From Euglena gracilis (Eukaryota > Euglenida > Euglenophyceae > Euglenales), in the NCBI GenBank assembly GCA_039621445.1, contig CP154955.1, positions 14,578,145 to 14,642,144 on the forward strand: 64,000 nt of DNA. The letters run 5' to 3'. Below the pieces are notes generated by a model. The model was not told where the DNA came from, ran no database searches, and saw only the letters and a program-made list of their open reading frames with translations. The translations under genes were made by a program, and so were the position numbers. Numbering within the stretch: the first letter of the stretch is position 1; each line of letters begins with the position of its first letter. Positions 49,301-59,879 of this stretch are shown piece by piece.

Positions 49301-49816
49301 CCCGGTGAAGTGGGACGACGAAAGTAGGAAATCGTTTGAGGAAACTAAGAAGGCGTTGGTTAAGGGGTTGTCGCTGCAAGTTGTCGACCCCGACCGACCT
49401 TTTATTTTGAAGGTGGATGATTCAGGTAGGTCCACTGGTGCGGTGTTGGAACAACTTCCCGTAGGTGAGGTGGAATTAAGTAAGGAAAAAGCCATGGAAG
49501 GGAAAACGGTTCCCGTGGCATTTATGTCACGGAAATTGACCCCTTCACAAGAAAAAAACTTAGGACATAAGAGATAAGGAGGCATACGCGGTCGTATCCG
49601 CGCCTCAAAAATGGGCAGGGTGGATAGGCCTACAACCGGTCCTCTTTTTGACGTACCACAACGTCCCTGAGTCTTGGGTCACCAAGACTCTTGCGGACCC
49701 GGCGGGACCGTCAAGCCGAAGGGCACGGTGGCACCAAAAACTTAGCAATTTTTGGCTAAATGTAGCGTATGTACCCGGTAAGCAACACCTACCCGCAGAT
49801 TGTATGACAAGGTAGG
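49301..49816 (+). pseudogene. RNase H of the Ty3-like element
   Basis: PFILKVDDSGRSTGAVLEQL and PVAFMSRKLTPSQEKN are the Ty3 RNase H signature. LNVAYVPGKQHLPADCMTR near 49760-49815 is the usual end of the domain. There is a frameshift near 49570. Confidence 0.7.
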
Positions 49817-49829
49817 TTTACCCCACATC

Positions 49830-51008
49830 ACAAAGTTTTGCGGACGTTTTGTGGCATGGGTCGGAGGAGGATGAAAGGAAAATGGCTGAATTTTTGTCAA
49901 ACGAGAAAAAAATGGAACGGGCTTGCATGGTTGTTCGCTTCCACAAAAACGGTGAAGTTGTTGATTTTGTTTTTCAAGGCAGATTTCGGTGTTAGAAAAA
50001 ATGGTCTCCCCGGTGGATGTCATGGGCAATGAATTGGAGGAGGGGGGGGGAGATGGAAAACTTTCCCGGGCAGCATTTTCCCCTTGATGGCCCTGAAAAT
50101 CAAGGGGGGGAGGACAAAAATTTATCCAATGAACCTGTGATGCACCGAGATTGGTCCACTTTGTATGCACGGTGTGCGTATTTTAGGGATATTTGGGAGG
50201 AGGTACACAAACCGCACTCGGAAAATTGGGCAAAAAATTTTCAAATTTTGGACAACCGGCTATTTTTCCAAGGACTTTTGTGTGTACCCGCCGGTGTAAC
50301 TGGACCTTTTGTCCGGGAGTACCACGCCCACGTGGGACATGTGGGTGGGGAAACGCTGTGGTTGGAAATGACAAAACATTTTAATTTTTCACCCTTGGTG
50401 GGGGCAAAGGAAATCACTTTGTAGGTTTCTAAAATGTGCGAAATTTGTCAAGCGCACAGCCCCCCCACGGTTTTCTTTGAAGGGGCCTTTGCGTCCCACC
50501 ATCATACCACCATTTTTGGGGTCAAGTGTTTCGATCCACCTCTTTAACATGCCCCGTGTAAAACTTGACGGGCAAGAATTTGATTGCATGGCGGTTTGTG
50601 TAGATCGCCTAAGCGGTTGGACAATAGTAACACCCCATAGGAGAAAAGGGTGTACGGCTAAGGCGGTGGCTAAGGAAATGTTTAATCGGTGGTTGGATTT
50701 ATTCGGCTTGTCAACTGTCATCACGAGTGACCAAGGCCCACAATTTTCAGGGGCATGGAGGCTCGCGATGTGCGGTTGCATGGGGAAAAGAAGCGCAAAG
50801 GCGCAAGCATATCACCATCAAGCCAACGGTAGGGCGTAAGTGCAAGGAAAAAAATTAAAACTTGGCTTCGGAAAGATTGCGACGAGATGGACACAAATTG
50901 GGTTGAAATTTTGCCATTGGTTAGGAGGAAATTTCATAACATCCCTGGACCAAGTGGCTTGTCCCCCTATGAAATTGTTTTTTGGACGACACATGCCATT
51001 GTCCGGGA
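49830..51008 (+). pseudogene. integrase of the Ty3-like element, interrupted
   Basis: Zinc-binding H-H pair near VREYHAHVGHVGG and C-C pair in CEICQAH. Core Asp residues in AVCVDRLSGW and VITSDQGPQFSG. The third acidic residue after AYHHQANGRA is a TAA where GAA is expected, so the DDE triad is broken. SPYEIVFWTTHAIVRD is cut by DIRS-B; its continuation is at 60852. Confidence 0.75.
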
Positions 51009-51140
51009 CCATTCGGGCTCCGCACTTCGAGATGGTGAGGTCCTGCTTTCCTTGCCGGCTGTTCTGTTCGGTGTGTTTGTGTGTGCGCGGGGGGTGCTTC
51101 TTACTGCTTTTTGTTGCCGGAGTTGGCTGATTCCTAATTC
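51009..51140 (+). repeat. left inverted terminal repeat of DIRS-B
   Basis: Its reverse complement lies at about 60690-60800. The match runs through the GTCCTGCTTTCCTTGCCGGC block and the TGCTTCTTACTGC block. Confidence 0.8.
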
Positions 51141-51265
51141 TGCCCTTCGACAACAAGCAGAAAGAATTTCAACTCAGCGAGTTCAACAACGTTCACCACA
51201 GCGACCAATCAATACAGAGCAGGAAGAGCAATTCAGACGATAAGGAAAAGCGGAGGAAGAAAATT

Positions 51266-51898
51266 TTGACTTCCATGAAAGATGCCACATACATGGTGTC
51301 CAGCGGCCCAGCAAAGCAACAAAGAACCCCTGCGAAGGCAGCAGAAGCTGGAGAAGATGGAGTTCCAGCAGGCGCCGGAGCAACCAACATGGAACCAAGC
51401 TGTCAAGAAGCATTACAAGGAGTTTCAAGGAAGAAACCTGAAGTGGAGAAAAGTGGAGGAGCAGCAGGCGCTGGAGACGATGATGGAGCAGGAGCAGAGC
51501 ACCAGTCCGTGGCCGTCGCAACCCCCCCACCTTCCAATTTCCTGGGAAAATTTCAATTCCATCAGTTCGACGACGGCCATGGACCCTGGACATTGGTGGC
51601 CAGGAAGTCGAGGAGACAAAGACACCAGCAGCCGAACAGCCCAGAGGGACAGAAATGGGCAGACAGGTCTGGAAGACTACCCCCCTGTTTTCACATCGCC
51701 ACCCCCCACCAAGGGGGAACATTCCAAGGGGAAATGGACTGCATCAATGGCATGGCGACCCTTTTCAACAAGGCTATGGCGGCCATCATCAAGGGCATGG
51801 AGCCCAGCTGCAAGGCTATGGAAGCCAGAAGCAAATGCTGCAAACTTGCCCTAGGGGAAAGAGATGTCCAACTTACTCCACAGCTCTCTCAAACATAA
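51266..51898 (+). CDS. gag-like ORF of DIRS-B
   Basis: Gln/Lys/Pro-rich product with DDGHGPWTLVARKSRRQRHQ, a block shared with DIRS-C as SDGHGPWQTVVRRPRKGQK. No enzymatic motif. It overlaps the pol ORF by about 35 bp in another frame. Confidence 0.5.
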   Translation: MTSMKDATYMVSSGPAKQQRTPAKAAEAGEDGVPAGAGATNMEPSCQEALQGVSRKKPEVEKSGGAAGAGDDDGAGAEHQSVAVATPPPSNFLGKFQFHQFDDGHGPWTLVARKSRRQRHQQPNSPEGQKWADRSGRLPPCFHIATPHQGGTFQGEMDCINGMATLFNKAMAAIIKGMEPSCKAMEARSKCCKLALGERDVQLTPQLSQT

Positions 51899-54062
51899 AC
51901 CCCTCAGGAGCTGTCAATCAATGCAGCAAGCAGCCTCCCCTTCAGGTACAGAAGGCCAATGGAGGCCATTGTATTCAAAATCAAGAGGCCAGTGGAGGCC
52001 AGTGGAGGAATCAAGACCTCAAGGCCAGTGCAGGCCATTTCAATCAAAATCAGAAGGCAAATGGGGGCCAATATATGATGCAAGATCACCACATCAGCCC
52101 TTGGGGGGAAGGCCAAAGGTTGGCTGCAACAGGGCCCCCCCAGAAGATAATCAGCCCAGACACCCCAGCTTTATATGTACCCCCCCAATGCAGACACAGA
52201 CCTTCCCCCATCATTCAGAATCAGGGGGAAAGCCTGTCCTTGGAAGGCCCTATGGCAGGGCCAGCTGCAGCCCCAGTGATGGGGCAACCAAGGGGAAGGA
52301 CCCCTGTGATGGGGCCTGTGGAATCCCCAGACACGTTACACCCAGGGGTGCCCCTTACAAGGCCCTGCAGGCCAGCCTGCCCCATTGGGTCAAGGCAGGT
52401 GCCAGCAGAGAGGTATTAAACCTGATAAGGGAGAGGGTTACGGCAGATCTTCCCGTCCCCCCTCAGATGTCCTTAAAAGTTCCCTTCAAAACCCCCCAAG
52501 AAATATTGAGAGAATACGAATGTGCAGGGGCAACCAGGCAGATCCCCACAGAGGAGGCAAAACATTTTGTCCCTTATTTCATCATTTCCAAAAAGAAGGG
52601 GGGAAAACCAAAGGAAAGACTAATTTCAGATTGTCGACAGTTAAATCTACATTTCACCCCCCAGAAGTTCAGGCTGGAACACATGGGAAGCATCTTCCCA
52701 TACTTAAAGAAAGGTTGGTTCTGTGGAAAAATAGATCTGAAAGATGCTTATTTCCACTTAAAACTGCACAGCAGCCTGGAAAAACATGTTTGCATGCAGG
52801 TGGGGGGGGTAGACTTGGCAGTTTCAAGCTGCATGCTTTGGTATAAGCAGCCTGACACAAAAATTTATGACTCTCATGAGAGTCTGGGAAAGAAAATGGA
52901 GAAAGGAGGGAAAGGTAGTTTTCATCTACCTCGACGACATTTTGCTGTTAGCCCCCAGCAAAAAGACAGCAGCCCAACATTTGGCAGAAAAAAAACAGGA
53001 TCTTTTACTGGCAGGTTTCAGATTAAACCTTCCCAAGTCCTGTTTGGAACCCACACAGGAAATAAAGCATTTGTGCCACTGGATCAATTTGAGAAAAGGC
53101 CAACTGGAAATTCCTCAGGAAAAATTAAAATCCTTAAGAAAGGAGCTAGGCAAGGTGCTCACTGCACAAAAAAAGAGCTGCAGAAAACTCAGTTCTATTG
53201 TGGGGCAGGTCAGAAGCTATTTAGTCTCCACGCCATTTCTCAGAATTCTGACAGATCAACTTTGCAAAATGGTGGATTTGCACACCAAGTGGGGTTGGGA
53301 CCACACCCTAACCATTCCCCAGGGGGTCAAAGATCAAATTGTGAGTTAAAAACATTTTTACAGCCAGGGGTTGGCAGGGCATTTCAATCACAGGCCTCTC
53401 AGGAACTCTTTTCAGACAGCAGCACCTGGCAATGGGGGGGGGGGCTGGACAAAGATTCAGGCCAAAAGGTGCAGGATTTTTGGAGGGACCTGCATGTCCT
53501 TCATATCAACCAAAAAGAGTTGCAGGCTGCAGTGGAAACTGTAAAAGCACTAGCCAAGCCAAAGCAAACAATTGTGCTTCATGTCGACAGCCAGGTGGCT
53601 GTGAGTTATTTAACAAAGTGGGGAGGCAAAAAGCCCTACCTCAATTCTATCTTAAAACCCCTGCTGTATCATTGCCAAGAAAAGCAAATCAATTTGCAGG
53701 TGGTTTGGGTTCCCACAAAGGAGCAATTGGCAGACTCCCTGACCAGGGAGCAAAAGGACCCAGGGGATTATACCCTAAACCTAAACATCTTTCACCAAAT
53801 TCTGAAATTTTTCAAAAAACACATTACCCCAGAGGTGGACATGTTTTGCACACCCAGCAACAAAAAATTCCCCAAGTTCGTTTGTCGATACCCCCACCAA
53901 GGGGCTTTGCTGGTGGATTCCTTAAGGGCAGACTTGAGTGACCTCCCCCCAGTTTATGCAAACCCCCCCTGGAGCATCATTCCTCAGTGGGTTCACAGAT
54001 TAATGGTAAACCCAGACCTGAATTGTCTGTTGATCGTACCCCACTGGGCTTCGACATCATGA
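51864..54062 (+). pseudogene. DIRS-B pol: RT, RNase H and methyltransferase-like domains
   Basis: RT palm KERLISDCRQLNLHF and FCGKIDLKDAYFHLKL. The YLDD motif (VVFIYLDDILLLAP) lies in a second frame at 52867-53349, so at least two frameshifts are present. RNase H part HINQKELQAAVETVKALAK and VLHVDSQVAVSYLTKWGG. The C-terminal domain VYANPPWSIIPQWVHRLM, with an NPPW motif, is the DIRS adenine-methyltransferase-like domain. The stop at 54062 precedes the recombinase by 4 bp. Confidence 0.75.
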
Positions 54063-54066
54063 CATC

Positions 54067-54966
54067 ATGGTGGCGCAAATGAATGTCAATCAGGCAGCCA
54101 GGCAGCAAAGTTTTACTGGTACCCCCCAAGTGGGGTCTGTTCACCAACTGCTGGGGGGAGGAGATGCCCCCCCCCCCAAGGTGGAATTTGGCCTGCTTGA
54201 TTGTGTCAGGCAAATATTACAATCCCAGAAAGTTTCGATGTCCAGTATCGACACTTACATAAAAAATCTGGGAAATGTCAAAAGATATGACTCAGCCTTC
54301 AGGACATTGGTGGGCCAATTGTTGCACAAAGGGGTGCCGCTGCAGGACTGCACAGTCCACAGGATGGCTGAGGCCACCCTTGGTCTTGCTGTTCACAGCC
54401 TCAACACTGCACGAAATGCATATGCAGCAGCTTTATTACTCCCAGGGTTTGGTTCATTGAGGTTTTCCCCTCTTTTTGCTCCTTTGAAAAGGAAATGGAA
54501 TTCCAACGTCTGCAAGTATGCCCATTTTTGGGACCCAGCTGACTTCTTAGGAAACATCATCAGGAATTCAAGTCCCCTCTCAGACCTATCTTTGAAAGAG
54601 CTCAGAAACAGACTCATCATCTGTTGGAGGCTTTTGGCCCTCCACAGCGGGATTGATCTAGCCAGGACACAGCGAAAAATCAGTTTCGTGGGAGAAAAAA
54701 TTTTCATTTTATTGCAAAGGAAAGGGTGGCAATTCCCAAGATGGGAGGAAATTTTGAATTTGCCACACACACCCCTCATAAGCCCCTGGCATTTATTGAA
54801 AGAGTATGTGGAAAGGACAGACCACATGGTTGGACACAAAAATAACTTGTTAGAGTCTTTGGATGGTAATAGACCTTTCACTTCAGAAAAAGTGAATTCC
54901 CTTACCAAAGAAATTCTGCAAGAGGGGGGGGTGGACACCACCCACTGGAAACCCCACAGCACCAGA
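54067..54966 (+). pseudogene. DIRS-B tyrosine recombinase, N-terminal part
   Basis: A long open frame with SSIDTYIKNLGNVKRYDSAF (core-binding part) and NAYAAALLLPGFGSLRFSPL. It ends at WKPHSTR, the H-x-x-R catalytic box, where DIRS-C is inserted. The continuation RGAGVLWWKNAGLQVEEVQQ starts at 59538. Confidence 0.8.
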
Positions 54967-55095
54967 CACCTCGGGCTCCGCACTTTGCCCTTGTGAGGCC
55001 ATGCCTTGCTCGCCGGCGGTGTTGTTTGGATTTTTTTGGGTTCGCTGGGTTAGGAGGTCCCGCTTAGTGCCTTTTTTCGCCGGAGTTGGCTGATT
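54967..55095 (+). repeat. left inverted terminal repeat of DIRS-C
   Basis: CACCTCGGGCTCCGC, then a block of about 105 bp whose reverse complement is at 59378-59482, with near identity from CCTTGTGAGGCC to GCCGGAGTTGGCTG. Confidence 0.88.
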
Positions 55096-55255
55096 CCTAC
55101 TTCGCCCTTCGACACCCAGAAGAAAGGAACTTCAAATACCTCACCAATTGAGAAAAGAAGAAGACAAGCAATCAATTCAAATTATCCAGAAAGTCACGCT
55201 CGTGCAGAACTTCAAATCAAAAGTTGTTGAATTTTTCGAAAGAGTTCAATGAAAG

Positions 55256-56434
55256 ATGCAACTTCAAAGAAGCACAGAGCTGGAGAACTTCAAGAGGGAG
55301 CAGCAGCAGCAGCTGGATAACCTGACGACGCGGGTCAACTGTGGCGAACCGTGGCTGCCCCTTCCCCAAAAGAAATTTCCCCCACAGAAATTTCCAGAAC
55401 CCAAGCCCCCCAAAGTGATGGCCACGGACCCTGGCAGACAGTGGTCAGAAGACCCCGAAAGGGGCAGAAGCAACAACCAGCAGGCCACTACGGCCATTGG
55501 ATCCAGGGCCACTGGGGCCAACATTATGCCAGTTACACCAATACCTTGTTCAAGCTGGGCCATGGCGGCCACAACAGCAAGCTGGGCCATGGCGGCCAAA
55601 ACAGCAATGGCCAGGGCGGCCGATGGAACAAAGGCCAGGTCGGCCAGCAATACCAAGGCCAGGGTGGCCGATTCCACAAACAGATGCCCAGTGGCAGGGG
55701 CAGGACAGGTCCACACCACCCCCCCAACCATTGCTTCATCACAAACCCCATCAGGGGAAAAGGATTGGCCCCCAGAGGCCCCCCAAGATTTTCAATGGGC
55801 ATGGCGCCCAAGATCAAAGAGAAGTCAATGGGGACAACATCAAGAAGGCCAATGGGGCCAGAATTATCATCAAGGCCACTGGGGCCATTTTCATTCTTAT
55901 CAAGGCCACTGGGCCCAACACCATCCTCAACATCAACAATTTCAAGGCCACTGTGGCCATCAATTATCAGAAGGGGAAAAACCCCAGAAGCTAAAAGGCT
56001 GTCCCCCAGCAGGGGGTTTCAATGTACGATGGCAGCCCCAGGAGGATGCCCCCAAAGGGGCAGTGGAGGACAAGGGGGCAACCCCCCCTCAAAATTCTTT
56101 GTCAATGCCCATGGCAGGGGCAAACCAAAACAAGGGGGAGACCCAAAAAGGGGCCCCTATGGTATGTCAATTGACAACGCCAATGACAAAGTGGAGGATC
56201 AGAGAGCCTGTGAGCAGAGCATGCACACCCCCCCAGCCACCTTTAGAGAATGCTCAATCCCTAGTGGCACCAGGGGTGCAATGTCCAACACCCCCCACCC
56301 AGCACCCAGAAAGTCATCTAGTTGGGAAAATACATTCCATGGAGGAAAAATGGGGAGACACCCCCCTGTACCAAAGACTTCAGAAAAGTCTAAAATGGTG
56401 GACAAAAAATGCCCCCCAGCAACATGTCAATTGA
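55256..56434 (+). CDS. gag-like ORF of DIRS-C
   Basis: Overlapping open frames (55256-56434 and 55351-56871) encode a Gln/Gly/His/Pro-rich product with a coiled start (NFKREQQQQLDNLTTR in one frame) and DGHGPWQTVVRRPRKG in the other. It is repetitive (GHWGxx, GHGGQNS). The second frame continues into RT. Confidence 0.5.
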   Translation: MQLQRSTELENFKREQQQQLDNLTTRVNCGEPWLPLPQKKFPPQKFPEPKPPKVMATDPGRQWSEDPERGRSNNQQATTAIGSRATGANIMPVTPIPCSSWAMAATTASWAMAAKTAMARAADGTKARSASNTKARVADSTNRCPVAGAGQVHTTPPTIASSQTPSGEKDWPPEAPQDFQWAWRPRSKRSQWGQHQEGQWGQNYHQGHWGHFHSYQGHWAQHHPQHQQFQGHCGHQLSEGEKPQKLKGCPPAGGFNVRWQPQEDAPKGAVEDKGATPPQNSLSMPMAGANQNKGETQKGAPMVCQLTTPMTKWRIREPVSRACTPPQPPLENAQSLVAPGVQCPTPPTQHPESHLVGKIHSMEEKWGDTPLYQRLQKSLKWWTKNAPQQHVN

Positions 56435-58002
56435 TAAAAAATGGAATTCAACCCCCCTGGGTGAATCCCCCAAAATTGTCCACCCACCCAAAACCCAGAG
56501 CCAACCTGAACCTGAATCAGGCAGAACAAATTCTGCTGGATTACGAAAAAACTGGGGCAGTGAAACGAGTTTGGGATTCAAAAACCCAGCATTTGATCCC
56601 ATGGTTTTTAATTTCAAAACCAGAAGGGGGAACAACCAAATGGAGAATGATCAGCGACTGCAGAGAAATAAATCAGCAGTTTCAAGTAAAACCTTTCAAG
56701 CTGGATCATATCCAGCACATTTTTCCAGTTTTGGAAAAAGGCAACTGGGCAGCAAAAATAGACCTAAAGGATGCCTATTTTCATATTCCACTGGGTCCAG
56801 GCCTAAGGCCATTTTTAAGGCATCAGGTGGGGGGGCAGACCTGGGATTTCAAACAGGCTGCTTTGGGCTAAATGTAATGCACCAAATTTTCATGTCAGTG
56901 ATGAAAACGTTTGAAAAGCTGTGGAGAAAAAAGGGCATCCAGGTGTTTATTTACCTGGACGACATTTTGCTGGTTTCCCCCACCCAAAACACATTGCAAA
57001 ATCACCTGAACACAGTTATCAAAGACTTACTGGATTCTGGGTTCAAAATCAATGTGAAAAAGTCCACCCTGCAGCCCACCCAAGTGGTAACCCATCTGGG
57101 TTTTCAACTGAACTTCCAGGAAGGAAAGCTACAGGTGCCCCCCCAGAAAGTCAAAACCATAAAAAAGGAGCTGGGGAAAATCGTGAAAAAAGATTACATG
57201 TCAAAAAGGCAGTTGGCTGCCATTTTGGGCCAAATAAGATGCAATATAATGGCCCAAGCCCTTTTTAAGGGCTTTTACAGACACCCTGGCAATTTTTTTG
57301 GTGGCAAAGTCCACAGCCCCCTGGGACTCAAAACACCCCATTTCCCAGGAAATCAAGGCCCAATTAAGGGAAATAAAAATTCTGCTGGACACCTGGGGGG
57401 GCAGACCTTTCCCCCAAAATGCAACCAGAGTGTTGCACTCAGACAGCAGCACCCATGCCTGGGGGGGGCTGGACATCCACACAGGAGAAATTGTGCAGGA
57501 ATTTTGGAGAAAAGACTCCATTTTGCACATCAATGTAAAGGAGCTCAGTGCAGCAATCAGCACTGTGAAAAGTTTAAGCAAACCTGGGGAAACCGTTTCC
57601 TTGTCAGTGGACAACCAGGTAATTTACTTTTACCTAACAAAAGGTGGGGGCAGAAAGGACCCCTTCAACAAAATGCTAAGACCCTTTTTCAAGTGGTGCA
57701 TGGAGCACCAAGTAAACCTCCAAGTCAACTGGGTGCCTTCAAAGGAATGCCTAGCAGACCCCATCAGCAGATGGGAAATGGACAGGGGGGATTATTCTTT
57801 AGACCCCCAACTTTTTCAATGGCTCAGACAGCAGTTCAAAGATTTCATAAATCTGGAAACAGATTTGTTTGCCTCCCCAGGCAACAAAAAACTGCCCAAT
57901 TTTGTGGCCAGGTGGCCCCATTGGGAAGCAACAGCAGTAAATGCATTACAATGTCCACTGGAAAACATGGGGATCTTAATGCCAACCCCCCCTGGTCAAT
58001 GA
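56409..58002 (+). pseudogene. DIRS-C pol: RT, RNase H and methyltransferase-like domains
   Basis: RT: KWRMISDCREINQQFQV and AKIDLKDAYFHIPLGP in one frame, stopping at 56871. QVFIYLDDILLVSP and LQPTQVVTHLGFQLNFQEGK are in the next frame. RNase H: VLHSDSSTHAWGGLDIHTG, HINVKELSAAISTVKSL and SVDNQVIYFYLTKG in a third frame from 57298. The methyltransferase-like segment starts at ETDLFASPGNKKLPNFVARW. The frame changes fall near G-rich runs. Confidence 0.75.
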
Positions 58003-58084
58003 TTCAAAAAAATTTACCCAGGTTGAAAATGTTTCCCCAGACCAAAGTTTTGATGGTCACCCCCTACTGGGATTCAGCCACCTG

Positions 58085-59100
58085 GTGTCCCCAATTAATA
58101 AAAATGAAAGTTCCAGGGACCCCCTGCCTGAAAATTACCCCCTACAGGGGCATGTTCACCAATTGCAGGGGGGAGCAAATGCCACCCCCCAGGTGGCCCC
58201 TGCTTTGCATGATTTGCTCAGGAAAATTTTGGAGGGGAAACAAATTCAGGTTGAGATCATTAACGATTTCCTGTTGAGAAACCCCAGCCTAAAACGTTAC
58301 CAGAGTGCTTTTGCACTTCTGTGGGTAATTTTGGAACACATGGGGGTACCCCCCCTGAAGCCACCACAGACCAAGTGGCTGACGCTTTAATTCAATTATT
58401 CCAATTTTCCAAGGCCCAAGCCCGTAATGCATACAGTGCTATGCTTTTGATTCCTGGGTTTGGTGGACTGAGATTCCACAACCTGTTAACCCCCTACAAG
58501 AGGCTTTGGAACCAAAACCTGGAGAAGTATGGAGCATTTTGGGACCCCCTCCCAATCCTCCTGGGGCTGGCAAAGGCGCCTATGCCCACTGATATTTGTA
58601 CATTGCGTACACAACTGATTTTTTGCTCACGAATCCTCTGTTTATACCGATCCTCAGACTTATCGCAAGTCAAAAGTACCACCAGTGTGTTGGGTAGGGC
58701 ACCCTACATCAAGATTAAGCGTAAAGGACAGAAATTCCATAAGTGGGAAAGGGTTGTGTCCATTCCTCAATGTCCCCAAAAAAGCCCATTTCATTTAATG
58801 ATGTGCTATGTGGCTGCTACACGTTCATTCGTCAGACCTGGGGGCCCCCTCCTAATTTCATTAAAACCCCCCTTCAGGGCCATAAGTGCAGACACCATTG
58901 CTTCCATCACAAAAGACTTTTTGGCCAAACATGTGGTACCCCCCCAGGTGTGGGTGGCCCACTCCACCAGAGGGGCAGGGGTTGGTTTACTCAAAAAATT
59001 GGGCCTTTCTGCCCAAGAAGTTTGCGAAATTGGCTAGTGGAGGGGGGTGGAGGCTTTTACAGCCCATTATCAACGACTTGGTGCCCAAGGTGCCTTAGAA
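58085..59100 (+). pseudogene. DIRS-C tyrosine recombinase
   Basis: The N-terminal part (IINDFLLRNPSLKRYQSAFA) is in one frame and the main part 58321-59037 in another: LIPGFGGLRFHNLLTPYKRL, YIKIKRKGQKFHKWERVVSI, VWVAHSTRGAGVGLLKKLGL. The HSTRG box is intact, but a TAG follows EVCEIG, and the final RGVEAFTAHYQRLG with the Tyr region lies beyond it. Confidence 0.75.
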
Positions 59101-59135
59101 AATGCCCTGGCCCCCCTAATTTCAGTGCACAATCA

Positions 59136-59243
59136 GGCCTCACAAGGGCAAAGTGCGGAGCCCGAGGTGTCTCGTACTCCCTCGAGGGAAACCGACAAGG
59201 GAGGAAGGGACACCGAGGGCGAAGCACAAAGACCTTGTGAGCC
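59136..59243 (+). repeat. internal complementary region (ICR) of DIRS-C
   Basis: Complement of the left end (GGGCAAAGTGCGGAGCCCGA then GGTG) fused to the complement of the right end (CGTACTCCCTCGAGGGAAAC and on), with TCT at the join. This templates joining of the two ends in the DIRS replication model. Confidence 0.85.
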
Positions 59244-59383
59244 CGACCCCCCCACCCGTAAAAGAAAATTTGTCTTCAAAAGCCCTCGGTCAGAGAGTGG
59301 GGGCCAGGGGGGGAAAGGGGGGGGGACCCCCCAGGGGCAGGAAGTCACGTCGCCAAGTCGGAGCAGTATCGTCAGCCAACTCC

Positions 59384-59537
59384 GGCGAGGCGGCACTAAG
59401 CGGGACCTCCTAACCCAGCGAACCCAAAACAATCCAAACAACACCGCCGGCGAGCAAGGCATGGCCTCACAAGGCCTTTGTGCTTCGCCCTCGGTGTCCC
59501 TTCCTCCCTTGTCGGTTTCCCTCGAGGGAGTACGAGA
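59384..59537 (+). repeat. right inverted terminal repeat of DIRS-C
   Basis: Inner part complementary to 54989-55095. The outer part (CTTTGTGCTTCGCCCTCGGT to GGGAGTACGAGA) is unique to the right end and is mirrored only in the ICR. Confidence 0.85.
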
Positions 59538-59680
59538 GGGGCTGGGGTTTTATGGTGGAAAAATGCTGGTTTGCAAGTGGAAGAAGTCCAGCAGCTGGGT
59601 CAGTGGAAAATTTTTGGGGCCTTCCAAGCTCATTATTTGAGGCTGGGTGTCGTGTCAAAAATTCAAAAAATTATGGCCCA
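59538..59680 (+). pseudogene. DIRS-B tyrosine recombinase, C-terminal part
   Basis: Continues from 54966: GAGVLWWKNAGLQVEEVQQL, then GQWKIFGAFQAHYLRLGV, the final helix with the Tyr-containing AHYLRLG. Frame and sequence fit exactly after removal of DIRS-C. Confidence 0.8.
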
Positions 59681-59697
59681 AAGGGGGGTGCACAGTA

Positions 59698-59800
59698 CCT
59701 CACCATCTCGAAGTGCGGAGCCCGAATGGTCTCGGACTCCCACGACAGAGGAAGGGGGAGGAAGGGACCAAGAGGGCGAAGCACAAGAAGATGGTGAGCC
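59698..59800 (+). repeat. internal complementary region (ICR) of DIRS-B
   Basis: CCTCACCATCTCGAAGTGCG ... GAATGG is the complement of the left end at 51009-51040. It is followed by TCTCGGACTCCCACGACAGA, the complement of the right end near 60830-60849. Confidence 0.85.
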
Positions 59801-59879
59801 CAACCCCCCACCCAAAAAAACAGCAGAAAAGGAAAAACATCCCAACCAGAAAAGGGAAAAAAAGGCGGCCAGGGGGCCG

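Larger units (their letters stand above)
42343..51008 (+). mobile_element. Ty3/gypsy-like retroelement carrying a C5-methyltransferase (5' part)
   Basis: Domain order: gag region, CCHC zinc knuckle, cytosine methyltransferase-like domain, retropepsin, reverse transcriptase, RNase H and integrase, all plus strand. Frameshifts and stops are scattered through it. DIRS-B interrupts the integrase at 51008; the reading resumes at 60852. No long terminal repeat pair is evident: the integrase end at about 60975 runs directly into DIRS-A sequence. Confidence 0.75.
54967..59537 (+). mobile_element. DIRS-C retrotransposon, innermost and most complete
   Basis: 4.57-kb DIRS element inside the DIRS-B recombinase. 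Left terminal repeat 54967-55095, gag-like ORF, RT-RNase H-methyltransferase, recombinase, ICR 59136-59243, right terminal repeat to 59537. Both junctions share AGA: ACC-AGA-CACCTC on the left and TACG-AGA-GGGGCT on the right. There is no target-site duplication, as expected for tyrosine-recombinase integration. It is the youngest of the insertions but its genes already carry frameshifts. Confidence 0.88.
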
